The notes beneath the pieces are model-generated. The model did no database searches. It saw only the letters and a list, made by a program, of their open reading frames with translations, and was not told the origin of the DNA. Shown in pieces: positions 1-7,151 of a stretch of 11,418 nt of DNA. The stretch's first letter is position 1, and every line of letters starts with the position of its first letter. The stretch covers positions 1 to 11,418 of the forward strand of contig CAKPXD010000032.1 of NCBI GenBank assembly GCA_934201655.1, read 5' to 3'. The position numbers and the translations under genes are program-made. The stretch comes from an uncultured Streptococcus sp. (GTDB lineage: Bacteria; Bacillota; Bacilli; Lactobacillales; Streptococcaceae).

Positions 1-866
1 AGATCCAATTTCTTATCCCGCCAATTTTTCTTGACCTTGACCCATGTTTCTAGGAAGACCTTGTCCCCTAGCATGAGTTCGATATCTTTGCGAGCCATGG
101 TACCAATTTTCTTGAGCATGGCACCGCCTTTACCGATGATAATACCTTTTTGGCTGTCACGCTCGACCATAATGGTTGCTCGGATATGAACCTTGTCAGT
201 CTCTTCATCTCGTTTCATAGAATCAACCACTACTGCAACTGAGTGTGGAATTTCCTCACGCGTTAAGTGTAACACTTTTTCACGAATCATCTCTGATACT
301 AGGAAACGTTCTGGGTGATCGGTGATTTGATCAGATGGGAAATACTGGAAACCTTCTTCTAAGTTTTCGCTCAAAATATCGATCAAACGCGAAACATTAT
401 TTCCTTGTAGAGCTGAAATCGGTACAATTTCCTTAAAGTCCATCTGACTACGGAAATCATCGATTTGAGCCAAAAGTTGGTCTGGGTGCACCTTGTCAAT
501 CTTGTTTACCACGAGAATGACTGGTACTTTAGCAGCCTTGAGCCGTTCGATGATCATATCGTCCCCTTTTCCGCGAGGCTCATCTGCAGGTACCATAAAA
601 AGAACAGTATCCACTTCACGTAGGGTACTATAGGCTGACTCTACCATGAAATCTCCAAGGGCTGTCTTTGGCTTATGAATCCCCGGTGTATCAATAAAGA
701 CAATTTGTTCCTTATCGGTCGTGTAGATTCCCATAATCTTGTTGCGAGTTGTCTGCGCCTTATCACTCATGATGGCAATTTTTTGCCCCATAACGTGGTT
801 CAAAAAAGTTGACTTCCCAACATTGGGACGTCCTAAAATAGCTACAAAGCCTGATTTAAATGTCAT
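1..866 (-). CDS. era: GTPase Era, 3' end cut by window edge
   Basis: Era is an essential GTPase that binds the 3' end of 16S rRNA and helps assemble the 30S subunit. The reading frame from ATG at 866 gives 288 residues and runs off the left edge in ...WRDKKLDL; streptococcal Era is about 299 residues, so only about 11 are missing. Visible motifs are G1 GRPNVGKS (residues 12-19), G3 DTPG (59-62), G4 NKID (121-124) and the C-terminal KH domain loop GKGG (245-248). The start is supported by an AAGAGGAA ribosome binding site at 870-877. It is the third gene of ybeY-dgkA-era, 16 bases after dgkA, an order conserved in streptococci. Identity is very secure; the only oddity is the truncation by the window. 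Confidence 0.97.
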   Translation of the reverse strand, partial: MTFKSGFVAILGRPNVGKSTFLNHVMGQKIAIMSDKAQTTRNKIMGIYTTDKEQIVFIDTPGIHKPKTALGDFMVESAYSTLREVDTVLFMVPADEPRGKGDDMIIERLKAAKVPVILVVNKIDKVHPDQLLAQIDDFRSQMDFKEIVPISALQGNNVSRLIDILSENLEEGFQYFPSDQITDHPERFLVSEMIREKVLHLTREEIPHSVAVVVDSMKRDEETDKVHIRATIMVERDSQKGIIIGKGGAMLKKIGTMARKDIELMLGDKVFLETWVKVKKNWRDKKLD

Positions 867-882
867 AATTTCCTCTTAATAT

Positions 883-1278
883 TTAAAATAATAAATCCCA
901 AATCCGTGGGAGAAAGATAAGCGCACCTGTCAAAGCGGCGAAAAGCGAGACTACAAGTACGGCACCAGCTGCCATGTCCTTAGCTTTCTTTGCCAACATA
1001 GAGAAGTGATAATGGCTAGCTAAATCAACTACATTTTCAATAGCAGAATTCAAAATTTCAAAAGCAATTACTAAGAAAATGCTTAATAAGAGAAAGAGCC
1101 ATTCAATTCTGGAAACTTGAAAAACAAAGCCTGCAAGAACAACCAAGAGAGAGGTCGCTGCATGCTTTCTCATATTACGCTCTTCTTTTATGGCAGTAAA
1201 AATACCTGTCAGTGCAAAATCTAAACTTGAAAGTAAGTCACGATTTTTCCATTTTCGTTTATTGTCTTGTGAGTCCAT
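883..1278 (-). CDS. dgkA: Diacylglycerol/undecaprenol kinase (DgkA family)
   Basis: Small integral-membrane lipid kinase of 131 residues. In Gram-positive bacteria this family mainly phosphorylates undecaprenol, recycling the lipid carrier for cell-wall synthesis. The family signature is visible: [14 protein letters not shown] (residues 73-86, with E74, N77, E81 and D85) and [10 protein letters not shown] (98-107). Three hydrophobic segments lie at about 41-56, 60-80 and 103-123, with a basic amphipathic N-terminus. The ATG lies 20 bases inside the end of ybeY, and I see no Shine-Dalgarno sequence before it, so translation is probably coupled to ybeY. Lipid substrate (undecaprenol rather than diacylglycerol) is inferred from the family in Firmicutes, not from the sequence. 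Confidence 0.95.
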   Translation of the reverse strand: MDSQDNKRKWKNRDLLSSLDFALTGIFTAIKEERNMRKHAATSLLVVLAGFVFQVSRIEWLFLLLSIFLVIAFEILNSAIENVVDLASHYHFSMLAKKAKDMAAGAVLVVSLFAALTGALIFLPRIWDLLF

Positions 1279-1756
1279 AGGCTGTTAAAATTTCTTCTTG
1301 TAAACTGAACATCTCCGCTTCTTCTTCCGGAGTGTAGTGATCATAACCGTTAATATGTAAAAAACCGTGAACTGCTAAGAAACCCATCTCACGTTCAAAA
1401 CTATGACCGTAGTCTTCAGCTTGCTCATGCGCCTTATCAATTGAAATGAATAGCTCACCGATATAAGAATCAAATTCTGACATCATTTCTGCTAAGTCAG
1501 GATCTTCTGCCAAATCTTCTTCATCAAAGGTAATCTCTAATTCAGGCTTATATTCTAGGCTGATAACGTCTGTTGGACGGTCAGTATTACGAAACTCTAG
1601 ATTGAGTTCATGGCTCCGTTCATTGGTCACAAAAGTGACTGCCATCTCCTTATCTTCTTTTCCAATTTTTTTCGCAGCAAATTCTAAAATTTCTTGTGTT
1701 TGCTTTAAAATTTCTTTAGAAACCAGACCAGTTTCATCTACCATTTCAATATACAT
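1259..1756 (-). CDS. ybeY: Endoribonuclease YbeY (rRNA maturation factor)
   Basis: Zinc-dependent single-strand endoribonuclease used in 16S rRNA 3'-end maturation and ribosome quality control. The protein has 165 residues, the usual streptococcal length. The metal-binding motif [11 protein letters not shown] is at residues 130-140 (H130, H134 and H140 as ligands), and the conserved TDVIS segment is at 62-66. An acidic insert lies at about 78-94 ([13 protein letters not shown]), as in streptococcal homologues. The start ATG at 1754-1756 is preceded only by a weak GAGAA-type ribosome binding site. It is the first gene of ybeY-dgkA-era and overlaps dgkA by 20 bases. Pairing YbeY with Era makes sense, since both act on the 16S rRNA 3' end. 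Confidence 0.97.
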   Translation of the reverse strand: MYIEMVDETGLVSKEILKQTQEILEFAAKKIGKEDKEMAVTFVTNERSHELNLEFRNTDRPTDVISLEYKPELEITFDEEDLAEDPDLAEMMSEFDSYIGELFISIDKAHEQAEDYGHSFEREMGFLAVHGFLHINGYDHYTPEEEAEMFSLQEEILTAYGLTRQ

Positions 1757-1785
1757 GCGTTTCTCGATTCTCTTTACTTGGCTTT

Positions 1786-1794
1786 ATTATACCA
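1786..1794 (-). promoter_or_regulatory. Extended -10 promoter for ybeY-dgkA-era
   Basis: On the minus strand the sequence reads TGGTATAAT: a perfect TATAAT at 1786-1791 with a TGn extension at 1792-1794. No good -35 lies 16-18 bases upstream (AGAATA or TAGAAT are poor), which is common for extended -10 promoters. Transcription would start near 1779, giving a leader of about 23 bases before the ybeY ATG. It is back to back with the plus-strand promoter at 1822-1830. Confidence 0.7.
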
Positions 1795-1821
1795 TATTTC
1801 TATGATTTTATTCTACCTTTT

Positions 1822-1830
1822 TGATATAAT
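1822..1830 (+). promoter_or_regulatory. Extended -10 promoter for the Rqc2/PavA gene
   Basis: TGATATAAT gives a perfect TATAAT at 1825-1830 with a TGn extension. The -35 position holds only ATGATT (1802-1807). Transcription should begin about 7 bases after the -10, near 1837. That is downstream of the ATG at 1834, so that ATG cannot be the main start, and this supports the ATG at 1861 with its AGAGGAGA ribosome binding site. The upstream elements of this promoter and of the divergent ybeY promoter share the same roughly 30 bases. Confidence 0.72.
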
Positions 1831-1860
1831 ACTATGGAATACATTCAAGAGGAGAAAACA

Positions 1861-3513
1861 ATGTCATTTGATGGATTTTTTTTACACCACATGGTTGAGG
1901 AATTGCGGACAGAACTTCTAAATGGCCGCATCCAAAAAATTAATCAACCCTTTGATCAAGAATTGGTCTTACAAATCCGTAGCAATCGCCAAAGTCATCG
2001 TCTGCTCCTTTCTGCTCATCCTGTTTTTGGACGCATCCAGTTGACAGAAACGACCTTCGAAAACCCTGCTCAACCTTCTACCTTTATCATGGTTTTAAGG
2101 AAATATTTACAGGGTGCTGTTATCGAGTCTATCGACCAGATTGAAAACGATCGAATCGTTGAAATCACTGTTTCTAACAAGAATGAGATTGGGGACGATA
2201 TTCAAGCCACCCTCATCATTGAGGTTATGGGTAAACATAGTAATATCCTCCTCGTAGATAAGTCTAGCAGCAAAGTTCTTGAAGTTATCAAGCACATTGG
2301 TTTCTCTCAAAATAGTTACCGTACACTCCTACCTGGTGCAACTTACATAGCCCCACCAAGTACAGAGGCCCTCAATCCTTTTACCATCAAGGATGAAAAA
2401 CTTTTTGAAATCCTACAAACACAGGAATTGACAGCTAAAAACCTTCAAAGCCTCTTTCAAGGTTTAGGCCGTGATACGGCAATTGAATTAGAGAATTTAT
2501 TAACTGATGATAGGCTTTCTAATTTTCGTGACTTTTTTAAGCAAGAAACCAACCCATGCTTAACTGATAAGTCTTTTTCTTGTGTCCCTTTTTCAACTAA
2601 AATTGAAGGACATTTTTCAAGCTTATCTCAACTTCTTGATGTTTTTTACAAGGATAAGGCAGAACGCGATCGCGTCAAACAACAGGCTAGTGAACTCATT
2701 CGTCGTGTTGAAAATGAACTACAAAAAAATCGTCAAAAGCTTAAGAAGCAAGAAAAAGAACTGCTTGCTACTGAAAACGCTGAGGAATTCCGACAAAAAG
2801 GTGAATTACTAACGACTTTTCTTCATCAAGTTCCAAATGACCAAGACCAAGTCGTCTTAGATAACTACTACACCAATCAGCCTATCACGATTTCTCTCGA
2901 TAAAGCTTTAACACCAAATCAAAATGCTCAAAAATACTTCAAACGTTATCAAAAGTTAAAAGAGGCTGTTAAATATCTGACTGAATTAATCGAAGAAACA
3001 AAATTTACTATTCTCTATCTGGAAAGTGTAGAAACGGTACTCAACCAGGCTGGGCTAGATGAAATTGCTGAAATTCGTGAAGAATTAATTCAAACAGGCT
3101 TTATTAGAAGACGCCAACGCGAAAAAATTCAAAAGCGTAAAAAGCCAGAGAAATATCTGGCTAGCGATGGGAAAACCATTATTTTCGTTGGACGAAACAA
3201 TCTTCAAAACGAGGAATTAACCTTTAAGATTGCGAGGAAAGAAGAACTTTGGTTCCATGCTAAGGATATCCCAGGAAGCCACGTAGTCATCTCAGGCAAT
3301 CTCAATCCTTCTGACGAAGTCAAGACGGATGCTGCAGAACTCGCAGCCTACTATTCGAAAGGACGTCTTTCTAATCTCGTTCAAGTGGATATGATTGAGG
3401 TTAAAAAACTCAATAAACCGACTGGTGGAAAACCTGGTTTTGTTACCTATACCGGTCAAAAAACTCTTCGTGTTACACCTGATTCCGAGAAAATTGAATC
3501 CATGAAGTTGTAA
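1861..3513 (+). CDS. rqcH: Rqc2/RqcH-type ribosome quality control factor (NFACT; PavA/FbpA family)
   Basis: A 550-residue NFACT protein. Homologues bind stalled 50S subunits with peptidyl-tRNA and, with tRNA-Ala, add C-terminal alanine tails that mark the chain for proteolysis. In streptococci the protein is also known as PavA/FbpA, a surface-associated fibronectin-binding factor without a signal peptide. The catalytic D97-R98 pair and an E121-V122-M123 triad (usually E-I-M) fall at the RqcH positions. A strongly charged coiled coil spans about 265-315, a second helical region about 358-400, and the C-terminal NFACT-R domain begins near 436 (DGKTIIFVGRNNLQNEELT) with FHAKDIPGSHVVI following. 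ATG 1861 is preferred over ATG 1834: it has an AGAGGAGA ribosome binding site, begins with the conserved MSFDGFFLHHMVEEL, and the promoter lies too close to 1834. No signal peptide. Confidence 0.95.
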   Translation: MSFDGFFLHHMVEELRTELLNGRIQKINQPFDQELVLQIRSNRQSHRLLLSAHPVFGRIQLTETTFENPAQPSTFIMVLRKYLQGAVIESIDQIENDRIVEITVSNKNEIGDDIQATLIIEVMGKHSNILLVDKSSSKVLEVIKHIGFSQNSYRTLLPGATYIAPPSTEALNPFTIKDEKLFEILQTQELTAKNLQSLFQGLGRDTAIELENLLTDDRLSNFRDFFKQETNPCLTDKSFSCVPFSTKIEGHFSSLSQLLDVFYKDKAERDRVKQQASELIRRVENELQKNRQKLKKQEKELLATENAEEFRQKGELLTTFLHQVPNDQDQVVLDNYYTNQPITISLDKALTPNQNAQKYFKRYQKLKEAVKYLTELIEETKFTILYLESVETVLNQAGLDEIAEIREELIQTGFIRRRQREKIQKRKKPEKYLASDGKTIIFVGRNNLQNEELTFKIARKEELWFHAKDIPGSHVVISGNLNPSDEVKTDAAELAAYYSKGRLSNLVQVDMIEVKKLNKPTGGKPGFVTYTGQKTLRVTPDSEKIESMKL

Positions 3514-3575
3514 TATCAGTCTTATTTTAAAAATATTATTACTTCACTTTTACACAAAAATAGGAGGGGAGCTCA

Positions 3576-4436
3576 ATGCTACGGCATATTAAATCAACTA
3601 TAACTATTATATTCGGAGCTGCTATCTTCGCCTTCGGACTTACTTATTTTGTTGTTCCGCATCACTTATTCGAGGGTGGAGCAACAGGGATAACCTTGAT
3701 TACTTATTACCTCTTTAATATCCCTATTTCGCTGATGAATATCTTGATTAATATCCCTCTCTTCCTACTAGCTTGGAAAATATTTGGACTAAGATCACTA
3801 TATTCCAGTCTACTTGGAACCATTGCCGTCTCCGTCTGGTTAGCTATCTTTGAAAAAATTCCTCTTCAGTTTAACCTTGAAGGAGATCTCGTTGTGGTTG
3901 CTTTAGTAGCTGGTGTCCTCCTAGGTGTTGGACTCGGAGTTATTTTCAACGCGGGTGGAACAACTGGTGGCACTGATATCGTCGCTCGCATCCTTAATAA
4001 ATACACCAATATCTCTGTTGGAAAATTGCTTTTTGGACTTGATTTTCTGATTCTGATGCTGATTTTAATCATCTTCCAAGACCTACGTCTTGTAACCTAT
4101 ACTCTCTTATTTGACTTCATCGTTTCAAGAGTTATTGACTTAATCGGTGAGGGTGGATATGCTGGAAAAGGATTTATGATTATCACTCAAAAACCGATGG
4201 AATTAGCCGATAAAATTAACGAAGAACTCGGTCGTGGGGTTACCTTTATCTCAGGACAAGGCTACTATAGCAAAAAGGACTTAAAAATTATTTACTGTAT
4301 TGTCGCAAGAAATGAAATTGTCAAGATGAAAGAAATGATTCATACAGTTGATCCGATGGCCTTTATCACTATCACGGAAGCTCACGAAATCCTTGGAGAA
4401 GGGTTTACTTTCCCAGCGAGAGATGAACTTTCATAA
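3576..4436 (+). CDS. YitT family membrane protein (DUF161 + DUF2179)
   Basis: A 286-residue member of the YitT family, whose biochemical role is not established. The N-terminal part is membrane-embedded with hydrophobic segments at about 7-27, 36-47, 53-70, 76-93, 106-124 and 151-167. It includes the conserved glycine-rich loop FNAGGTTGGTDIVAR (124-138), as in the family's FxxGGxxGG signature. The C-terminal part from about 198 to 275 is the soluble DUF2179 domain (GKGFMIIT..., GRGVTFISGQGYYS), which resembles small cytoplasmic ligand-binding regulatory domains. A strong ribosome binding site, AGGAGGGG at 3562-3569, fixes the ATG. The 62-base gap after the upstream gene has no terminator, so read-through is likely; a TATTAT at 3534-3539 without a -35 is only a weak promoter candidate. 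Transport substrate unknown. Confidence 0.9.
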   Translation: MLRHIKSTITIIFGAAIFAFGLTYFVVPHHLFEGGATGITLITYYLFNIPISLMNILINIPLFLLAWKIFGLRSLYSSLLGTIAVSVWLAIFEKIPLQFNLEGDLVVVALVAGVLLGVGLGVIFNAGGTTGGTDIVARILNKYTNISVGKLLFGLDFLILMLILIIFQDLRLVTYTLLFDFIVSRVIDLIGEGGYAGKGFMIITQKPMELADKINEELGRGVTFISGQGYYSKKDLKIIYCIVARNEIVKMKEMIHTVDPMAFITITEAHEILGEGFTFPARDELS

Positions 4437-4451
4437 TTTTTTAAAAAAAAT

Positions 4452-4485
4452 AAAAAGTAACTTCAAAGATGAAGTTACTTTTTTT
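4452..4485. terminator. Bidirectional rho-independent terminator
   Basis: The 13-base stem AAAAAGTAACTTC (4452-4464) pairs perfectly with GAAGTTACTTTTT (4471-4483) around a 6-base loop, followed by more T on the plus strand. On the minus strand the stem is followed by a long T-rich run (the complement of the A-rich stretch 4441-4456). It sits between the convergent YitT gene (stop at 4436) and nox (stop at 4500) and can end both transcripts. Confidence 0.92.
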
Positions 4486-4499
4486 GATATATCATCAAA

Positions 4500-5879
4500 T
4501 TATTTTTCAGCTGTAAGTGCAGCCATTGTGATGTAGTTGTATGGTTTATTGAAGTGTGGCAAGAAGAATAGGTCTGTCAATGCTAATTTATCAATTGTAA
4601 CGTGTTCTTGAATAGCAAGTGAGAACATGTGAATTCCCATGCTAATTGCTGAATCACGAGATACCATTTGAGCACCAAGGATTTCACGGCTGTCTTTATC
4701 AAAGACAATCTTGATAGCTACTTCATAGTTGTCATGCTTCATAAATTCTGGTTTTTGAAGATCGTTGAATCCAGTTTCAGTTGCGTTGTAACCAGCAGCT
4801 TTTGCTTTTTCAAGTGTCAAACCAGTTGAAACCATGTGAAGACCATAGATTGAGATACCGTTTGATCCTTGAACACCGATTCCTTCAAGCTCATGTCCAC
4901 AAGCGTTGTAAGCACCAACGATACCAGTACGAACAGCGTTTGATGCAAGAGCGATGTAGCTAGTGTCTTTTCGAGCGTTGTCATAAACAGTCGCACAGTC
5001 ACCAACAGCATATACACCTGGGATAGATGTTTCTTGTTTCTTGTCAACAAGGAAAGCACCGTTACGGAAGAGTTCGATCTTACCATCAGCAAGTGCAGTG
5101 TTTGGACGGAAACCAACTGCAAGAATAACCATATCCACATCAAATGTTTCTTTGTCAGTGATCAAGCGTTCAACTTTTCCTTCACCTTCGATAGCTTTAA
5201 CAGTTTGACCAAGTGCCAAACGGATGTTGTGGTCTTCCAAGTTTTTAGCCATCATTTGTGTGAAGTCTTTGTCATAGTATCCGTTCAATACAGTGTCAAC
5301 GATATCAACAAGTACAACTTCTTTTCCAAGACGTTCGAAAGCTTCAGCAAGTTCAACACCAATGTAACCACCACCTACAACAGCGATACGCTCAAGGTGT
5401 TTGCTCTTGTCAGCAAGTTTTTCGATAACTTCTTCTGCGTTTTGGTACAACTTAACAAATTGAACATTTTCAAGTGTTGCTTTGAATTCGCGGTTGCCCT
5501 TAACGATTTCAACACCTTCGATTGGAGGCAAGATTGGAGTTGAACCAGTCGCAAAGATCAATTTGTCATAAGACTCTTTGTGTTCTTGACCTTCAACCTC
5601 TGCAGTTACAACTTTATTGTCATAGTCGATTGAAAGAACTGGTGAGTTCATGTAAATTTTCGCACCTTTAGCTTCAAGCGTTTCTTTATCAGAGTAGAAC
5701 AAGCCTTCAGGACTGTCGATTTGCTCACCGATCCAAAGAGCCATTCCACATCCAAGGAATGAAATATTTGAGTTTTGGTCAAATACAACGATTTCGTTTT
5801 CGTTTCCAAAGTTATCCAACATTGTGTTGATACATGCAGTTCCAGCGTGGTTAGCACCCACAACTACGATTTTACTCAT
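4500..5879 (-). CDS. nox: Water-forming NADH oxidase
   Basis: FAD-dependent cytosolic NADH oxidase (459 residues) that reduces O2 by four electrons to water, regenerating NAD+ and removing oxygen without forming H2O2. Rossmann FAD site [10 protein letters not shown] at residues 5-14, with His11 near the active site; redox-active Cys44 in FLGCGMALW (41-49), the cysteine-sulfenic acid centre of this class; ATGS at 110-113; NADH-binding [15 protein letters not shown] (167-181) with an acidic D192 at the end of the next strand, fitting NADH rather than NADPH; second FAD contact VGDC (292-295); dimerisation domain from about 325 to the end. Length and sequence match streptococcal Nox. The AGGA ribosome binding site is 8 bases from the ATG. 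It has its own promoter with a cre box and is divergent from the apbE operon. Confidence 0.97.
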   Translation of the reverse strand: MSKIVVVGANHAGTACINTMLDNFGNENEIVVFDQNSNISFLGCGMALWIGEQIDSPEGLFYSDKETLEAKGAKIYMNSPVLSIDYDNKVVTAEVEGQEHKESYDKLIFATGSTPILPPIEGVEIVKGNREFKATLENVQFVKLYQNAEEVIEKLADKSKHLERIAVVGGGYIGVELAEAFERLGKEVVLVDIVDTVLNGYYDKDFTQMMAKNLEDHNIRLALGQTVKAIEGEGKVERLITDKETFDVDMVILAVGFRPNTALADGKIELFRNGAFLVDKKQETSIPGVYAVGDCATVYDNARKDTSYIALASNAVRTGIVGAYNACGHELEGIGVQGSNGISIYGLHMVSTGLTLEKAKAAGYNATETGFNDLQKPEFMKHDNYEVAIKIVFDKDSREILGAQMVSRDSAISMGIHMFSLAIQEHVTIDKLALTDLFFLPHFNKPYNYITMAALTAEK

Positions 5880-5917
5880 AAGATAAATCCTACCTTTATT
5901 TTTTTATTTACCTTTCA

Positions 5918-5946
5918 AGTATACCATTATCTGTGAACGTTTTCAA
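5918..5946 (-). promoter_or_regulatory. nox promoter
   Basis: On the minus strand: -35 TTGAAA (5941-5946), 17-base spacer, -10 TATACT (5918-5923) with an extended TGG immediately upstream. Spacing is ideal and both boxes are 5/6 or 4/6 matches to consensus. Predicted transcription start is near 5911, leaving a leader of about 31 bases that contains the GGTAGGA ribosome binding site. A cre box covers the -35 and much of the spacer. Confidence 0.82.
5932..5945. promoter_or_regulatory. cre box (CcpA operator) in the nox promoter
   Basis: TGTGAACGTTTTCA matches the catabolite-responsive element consensus TGWNANCGNTNWCA at every defined position. It overlaps the -35 element and spacer of the nox promoter, a position where CcpA would be expected to repress. 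That nox is CcpA-controlled here is an inference from site and position. A Rex-like reading of the same bases is weaker. Confidence 0.7.
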
Positions 5947-6079
5947 GACTTTTAACCCGTTTGATGTTATTTAAGAAAGTTTTTGAAAGATATATCAATT
6001 TGTTTTCAAAGAGTCCTCATTGATTTGGAGCTGTTTTTATTTTTTTAAGCATATTTCTTGACTTTTTGTAAAAAATGAT

Positions 6080-6108
6080 TTGTGAAAACGCTGACTTTAT
6101 GATATTCT
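6080..6108 (+). promoter_or_regulatory. Promoter of the apbE flavin operon
   Basis: -35 TTGTGA (6080-6085), 17-base spacer, -10 TATTCT (6103-6108), with a TGn extension (TGA, 6100-6102) directly before the -10. Predicted start of transcription is near 6115, giving an AT-rich leader of about 80 bases. The cre-like box at 6083-6096 lies over the -35 and spacer. No other promoter is seen before the two downstream genes, so all three should be one transcript. Confidence 0.75.
6083..6096. promoter_or_regulatory. cre-like box in the apbE promoter
   Basis: TGAAAACGCTGACT fits TGWNANCGNTNWCA at every defined position but the last. Read on the nox coding strand, the other box is TGAAAACGTTCACA, so the two sites share TGAAAACGYTSAC. 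It overlaps the apbE promoter, so it is a candidate CcpA repression site. Confidence 0.5.
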
Positions 6109-6197
6109 ATTTATATGGAAATAAATTATAAATTCTTAATTTCTTTTTAATTTAAGATTTGTAGCTATTTCCGAGTGATTTGAAGGGAGTTGATTCT

Positions 6198-7121
6198 TTG
6201 CCTCTTAGTACATCATCTGAGCGATTAATGGGAACTACGATTACTATTTCCTTAGTACATGAACAAGCCGATAATCTTCTCCGTCAAGCTTTTGATTTGC
6301 TAAAGGAACTTGAATTCCGCTTCAATGCTAACAGTACTGAATCTGAATTAATGGAAATTAACTATCAGGCAGGTATTGCCCCAGTTAAAGTCCACCCTGA
6401 TTTGTTTGAGCTGATTTCATTAGGTCTAGAACACAGTCTAGCACCTAAAAGTCATCTCAATATTGGTATAGGGCCTTTGGTTCAAACCTGGCGTATCGGT
6501 TTTTCCGATGCAAAGGTTGCAAGCCCTGAAGAAATTGCTTCAGCCTTAGCACTAATAGACCCTCATTTTATTAAACTCGATTCAGTCAATTCTACAGTTT
6601 TCCTAGAAAAAAAGGGAATGAAAATTGACTTAGGGTGTTTAGCAAAGGGGTACAGTGCAGATAAGGTTGCAGCTTTCTTAAAAGAAAACGGCGTCACTTC
6701 TGCTCTTATCAATCTTGGAGGAAACATCCTCACAATTGGAAACAACCAATCAAAAGATGGACGTCCGTGGCAAATCGGCATTCAAGATCCAAGTAATCCA
6801 CGTGGTAATCACCTGATGACCTTATCCATTACTGGAAAATCAGTGGTTACATCTGGGATTTATGAACGGCATCTTGAAATCAATGGCAAGGATTATCACC
6901 ACATTTTCGATAGTGAAACAGGCTATCCTATTGAAACGGATTTAGCTAGTTTAACCATTATATCTGACCGCTCTGTTGACGGTGAGATATGGACCACACG
7001 ATTATTTGGCGAACGTAGCGCGTCTATTATGTGGCAAGTCGAAAATATTGATGGTATCGAAGCCATCCTCATTGACAAAGATGGACGCTTAGCTTGTTCA
7101 TCTGGTATCCAAGATAAATAA
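6198..7121 (+). CDS. apbE: FAD:protein FMN transferase, cytosolic ApbE
   Basis: ApbE enzymes cleave FAD and attach FMN by a phosphoester bond to a Thr or Ser in a D-x-x-(S/T)-G-A-(T/S) motif of a target flavoprotein, using Mg2+. Family motifs are present: MGTTITI (11-17), DLGCLAKGYSAD (144-155), NLGGN (172-176), HHIF-DSETGYP (234-244). The usual ADALST segment is VDGEIWTT (260-267), keeping D261 but with Trp at the usual Thr position. There is no signal peptide, lipobox or membrane segment, so it should act in the cytosol. I choose TTG 6198 (307 residues): AGGGAG at 6184-6189 is 8 bases upstream, whereas TTG 6180 (313 residues) lies before that site. It is followed 30 bases later by two flavoprotein genes, one of which carries two candidate acceptor motifs. 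Confidence 0.92.
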   Translation: MPLSTSSERLMGTTITISLVHEQADNLLRQAFDLLKELEFRFNANSTESELMEINYQAGIAPVKVHPDLFELISLGLEHSLAPKSHLNIGIGPLVQTWRIGFSDAKVASPEEIASALALIDPHFIKLDSVNSTVFLEKKGMKIDLGCLAKGYSADKVAAFLKENGVTSALINLGGNILTIGNNQSKDGRPWQIGIQDPSNPRGNHLMTLSITGKSVVTSGIYERHLEINGKDYHHIFDSETGYPIETDLASLTIISDRSVDGEIWTTRLFGERSASIMWQVENIDGIEAILIDKDGRLACSSGIQDK

Positions 7122-7151
7122 TTAATAATGCAAAAAGAGAAAGGAAAGCCC

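Larger units (their letters stand above)
5880..6197. other. Divergent nox/apbE control region
   Basis: A gene-free, AT-rich stretch between the two divergent starts. It holds the nox promoter and cre on the left, the apbE promoter and a second cre-like box on the right, and between them about 135 bases where I see no gene. In that middle part are a 7-base inverted repeat (TTTGAAA 5982-5988 / TTTCAAA 6004-6010) and a weak imperfect hairpin at 6013-6032 followed by T-rich sequence. Neither is convincing as a regulatory site. No riboswitch signature is recognised in the roughly 80-base leader of apbE. Confidence 0.75.

Noticed and set aside
1834..1860. Upstream ATG at 1834 adding nine residues to the Rqc2/PavA protein
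   Set aside because: It lies 4 bases after the -10 box, before the expected transcript start, and has no ribosome binding site; the 1861 ATG has both a good site and the conserved N-terminus.
3510..3539. Separate promoter for the YitT gene (TATTAT at 3534-3539)
   Set aside because: No -35 at 16-18 bases and no TGn extension; no terminator after the upstream gene, so read-through explains expression.
5034..5543. 169-codon open frame antisense to nox
   Set aside because: It is the mirror frame of a highly conserved gene, with Phe/Val/Ser-rich composition and no ribosome binding site; same reasoning for the other open frames inside glyS, the Rqc2 gene and the flavoprotein genes.
6013..6050. 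Hairpin plus T run suggesting a terminator between nox and apbE
   Set aside because: The stem is only about five pairs with a bulge, and no transcript is expected to end there, as both genes point away from the region.
6115..6197. FMN riboswitch in the leader of the flavin operon
   Set aside because: The leader is only about 80 bases, very AT-rich, and shows none of the conserved RFN blocks; too short for that element.
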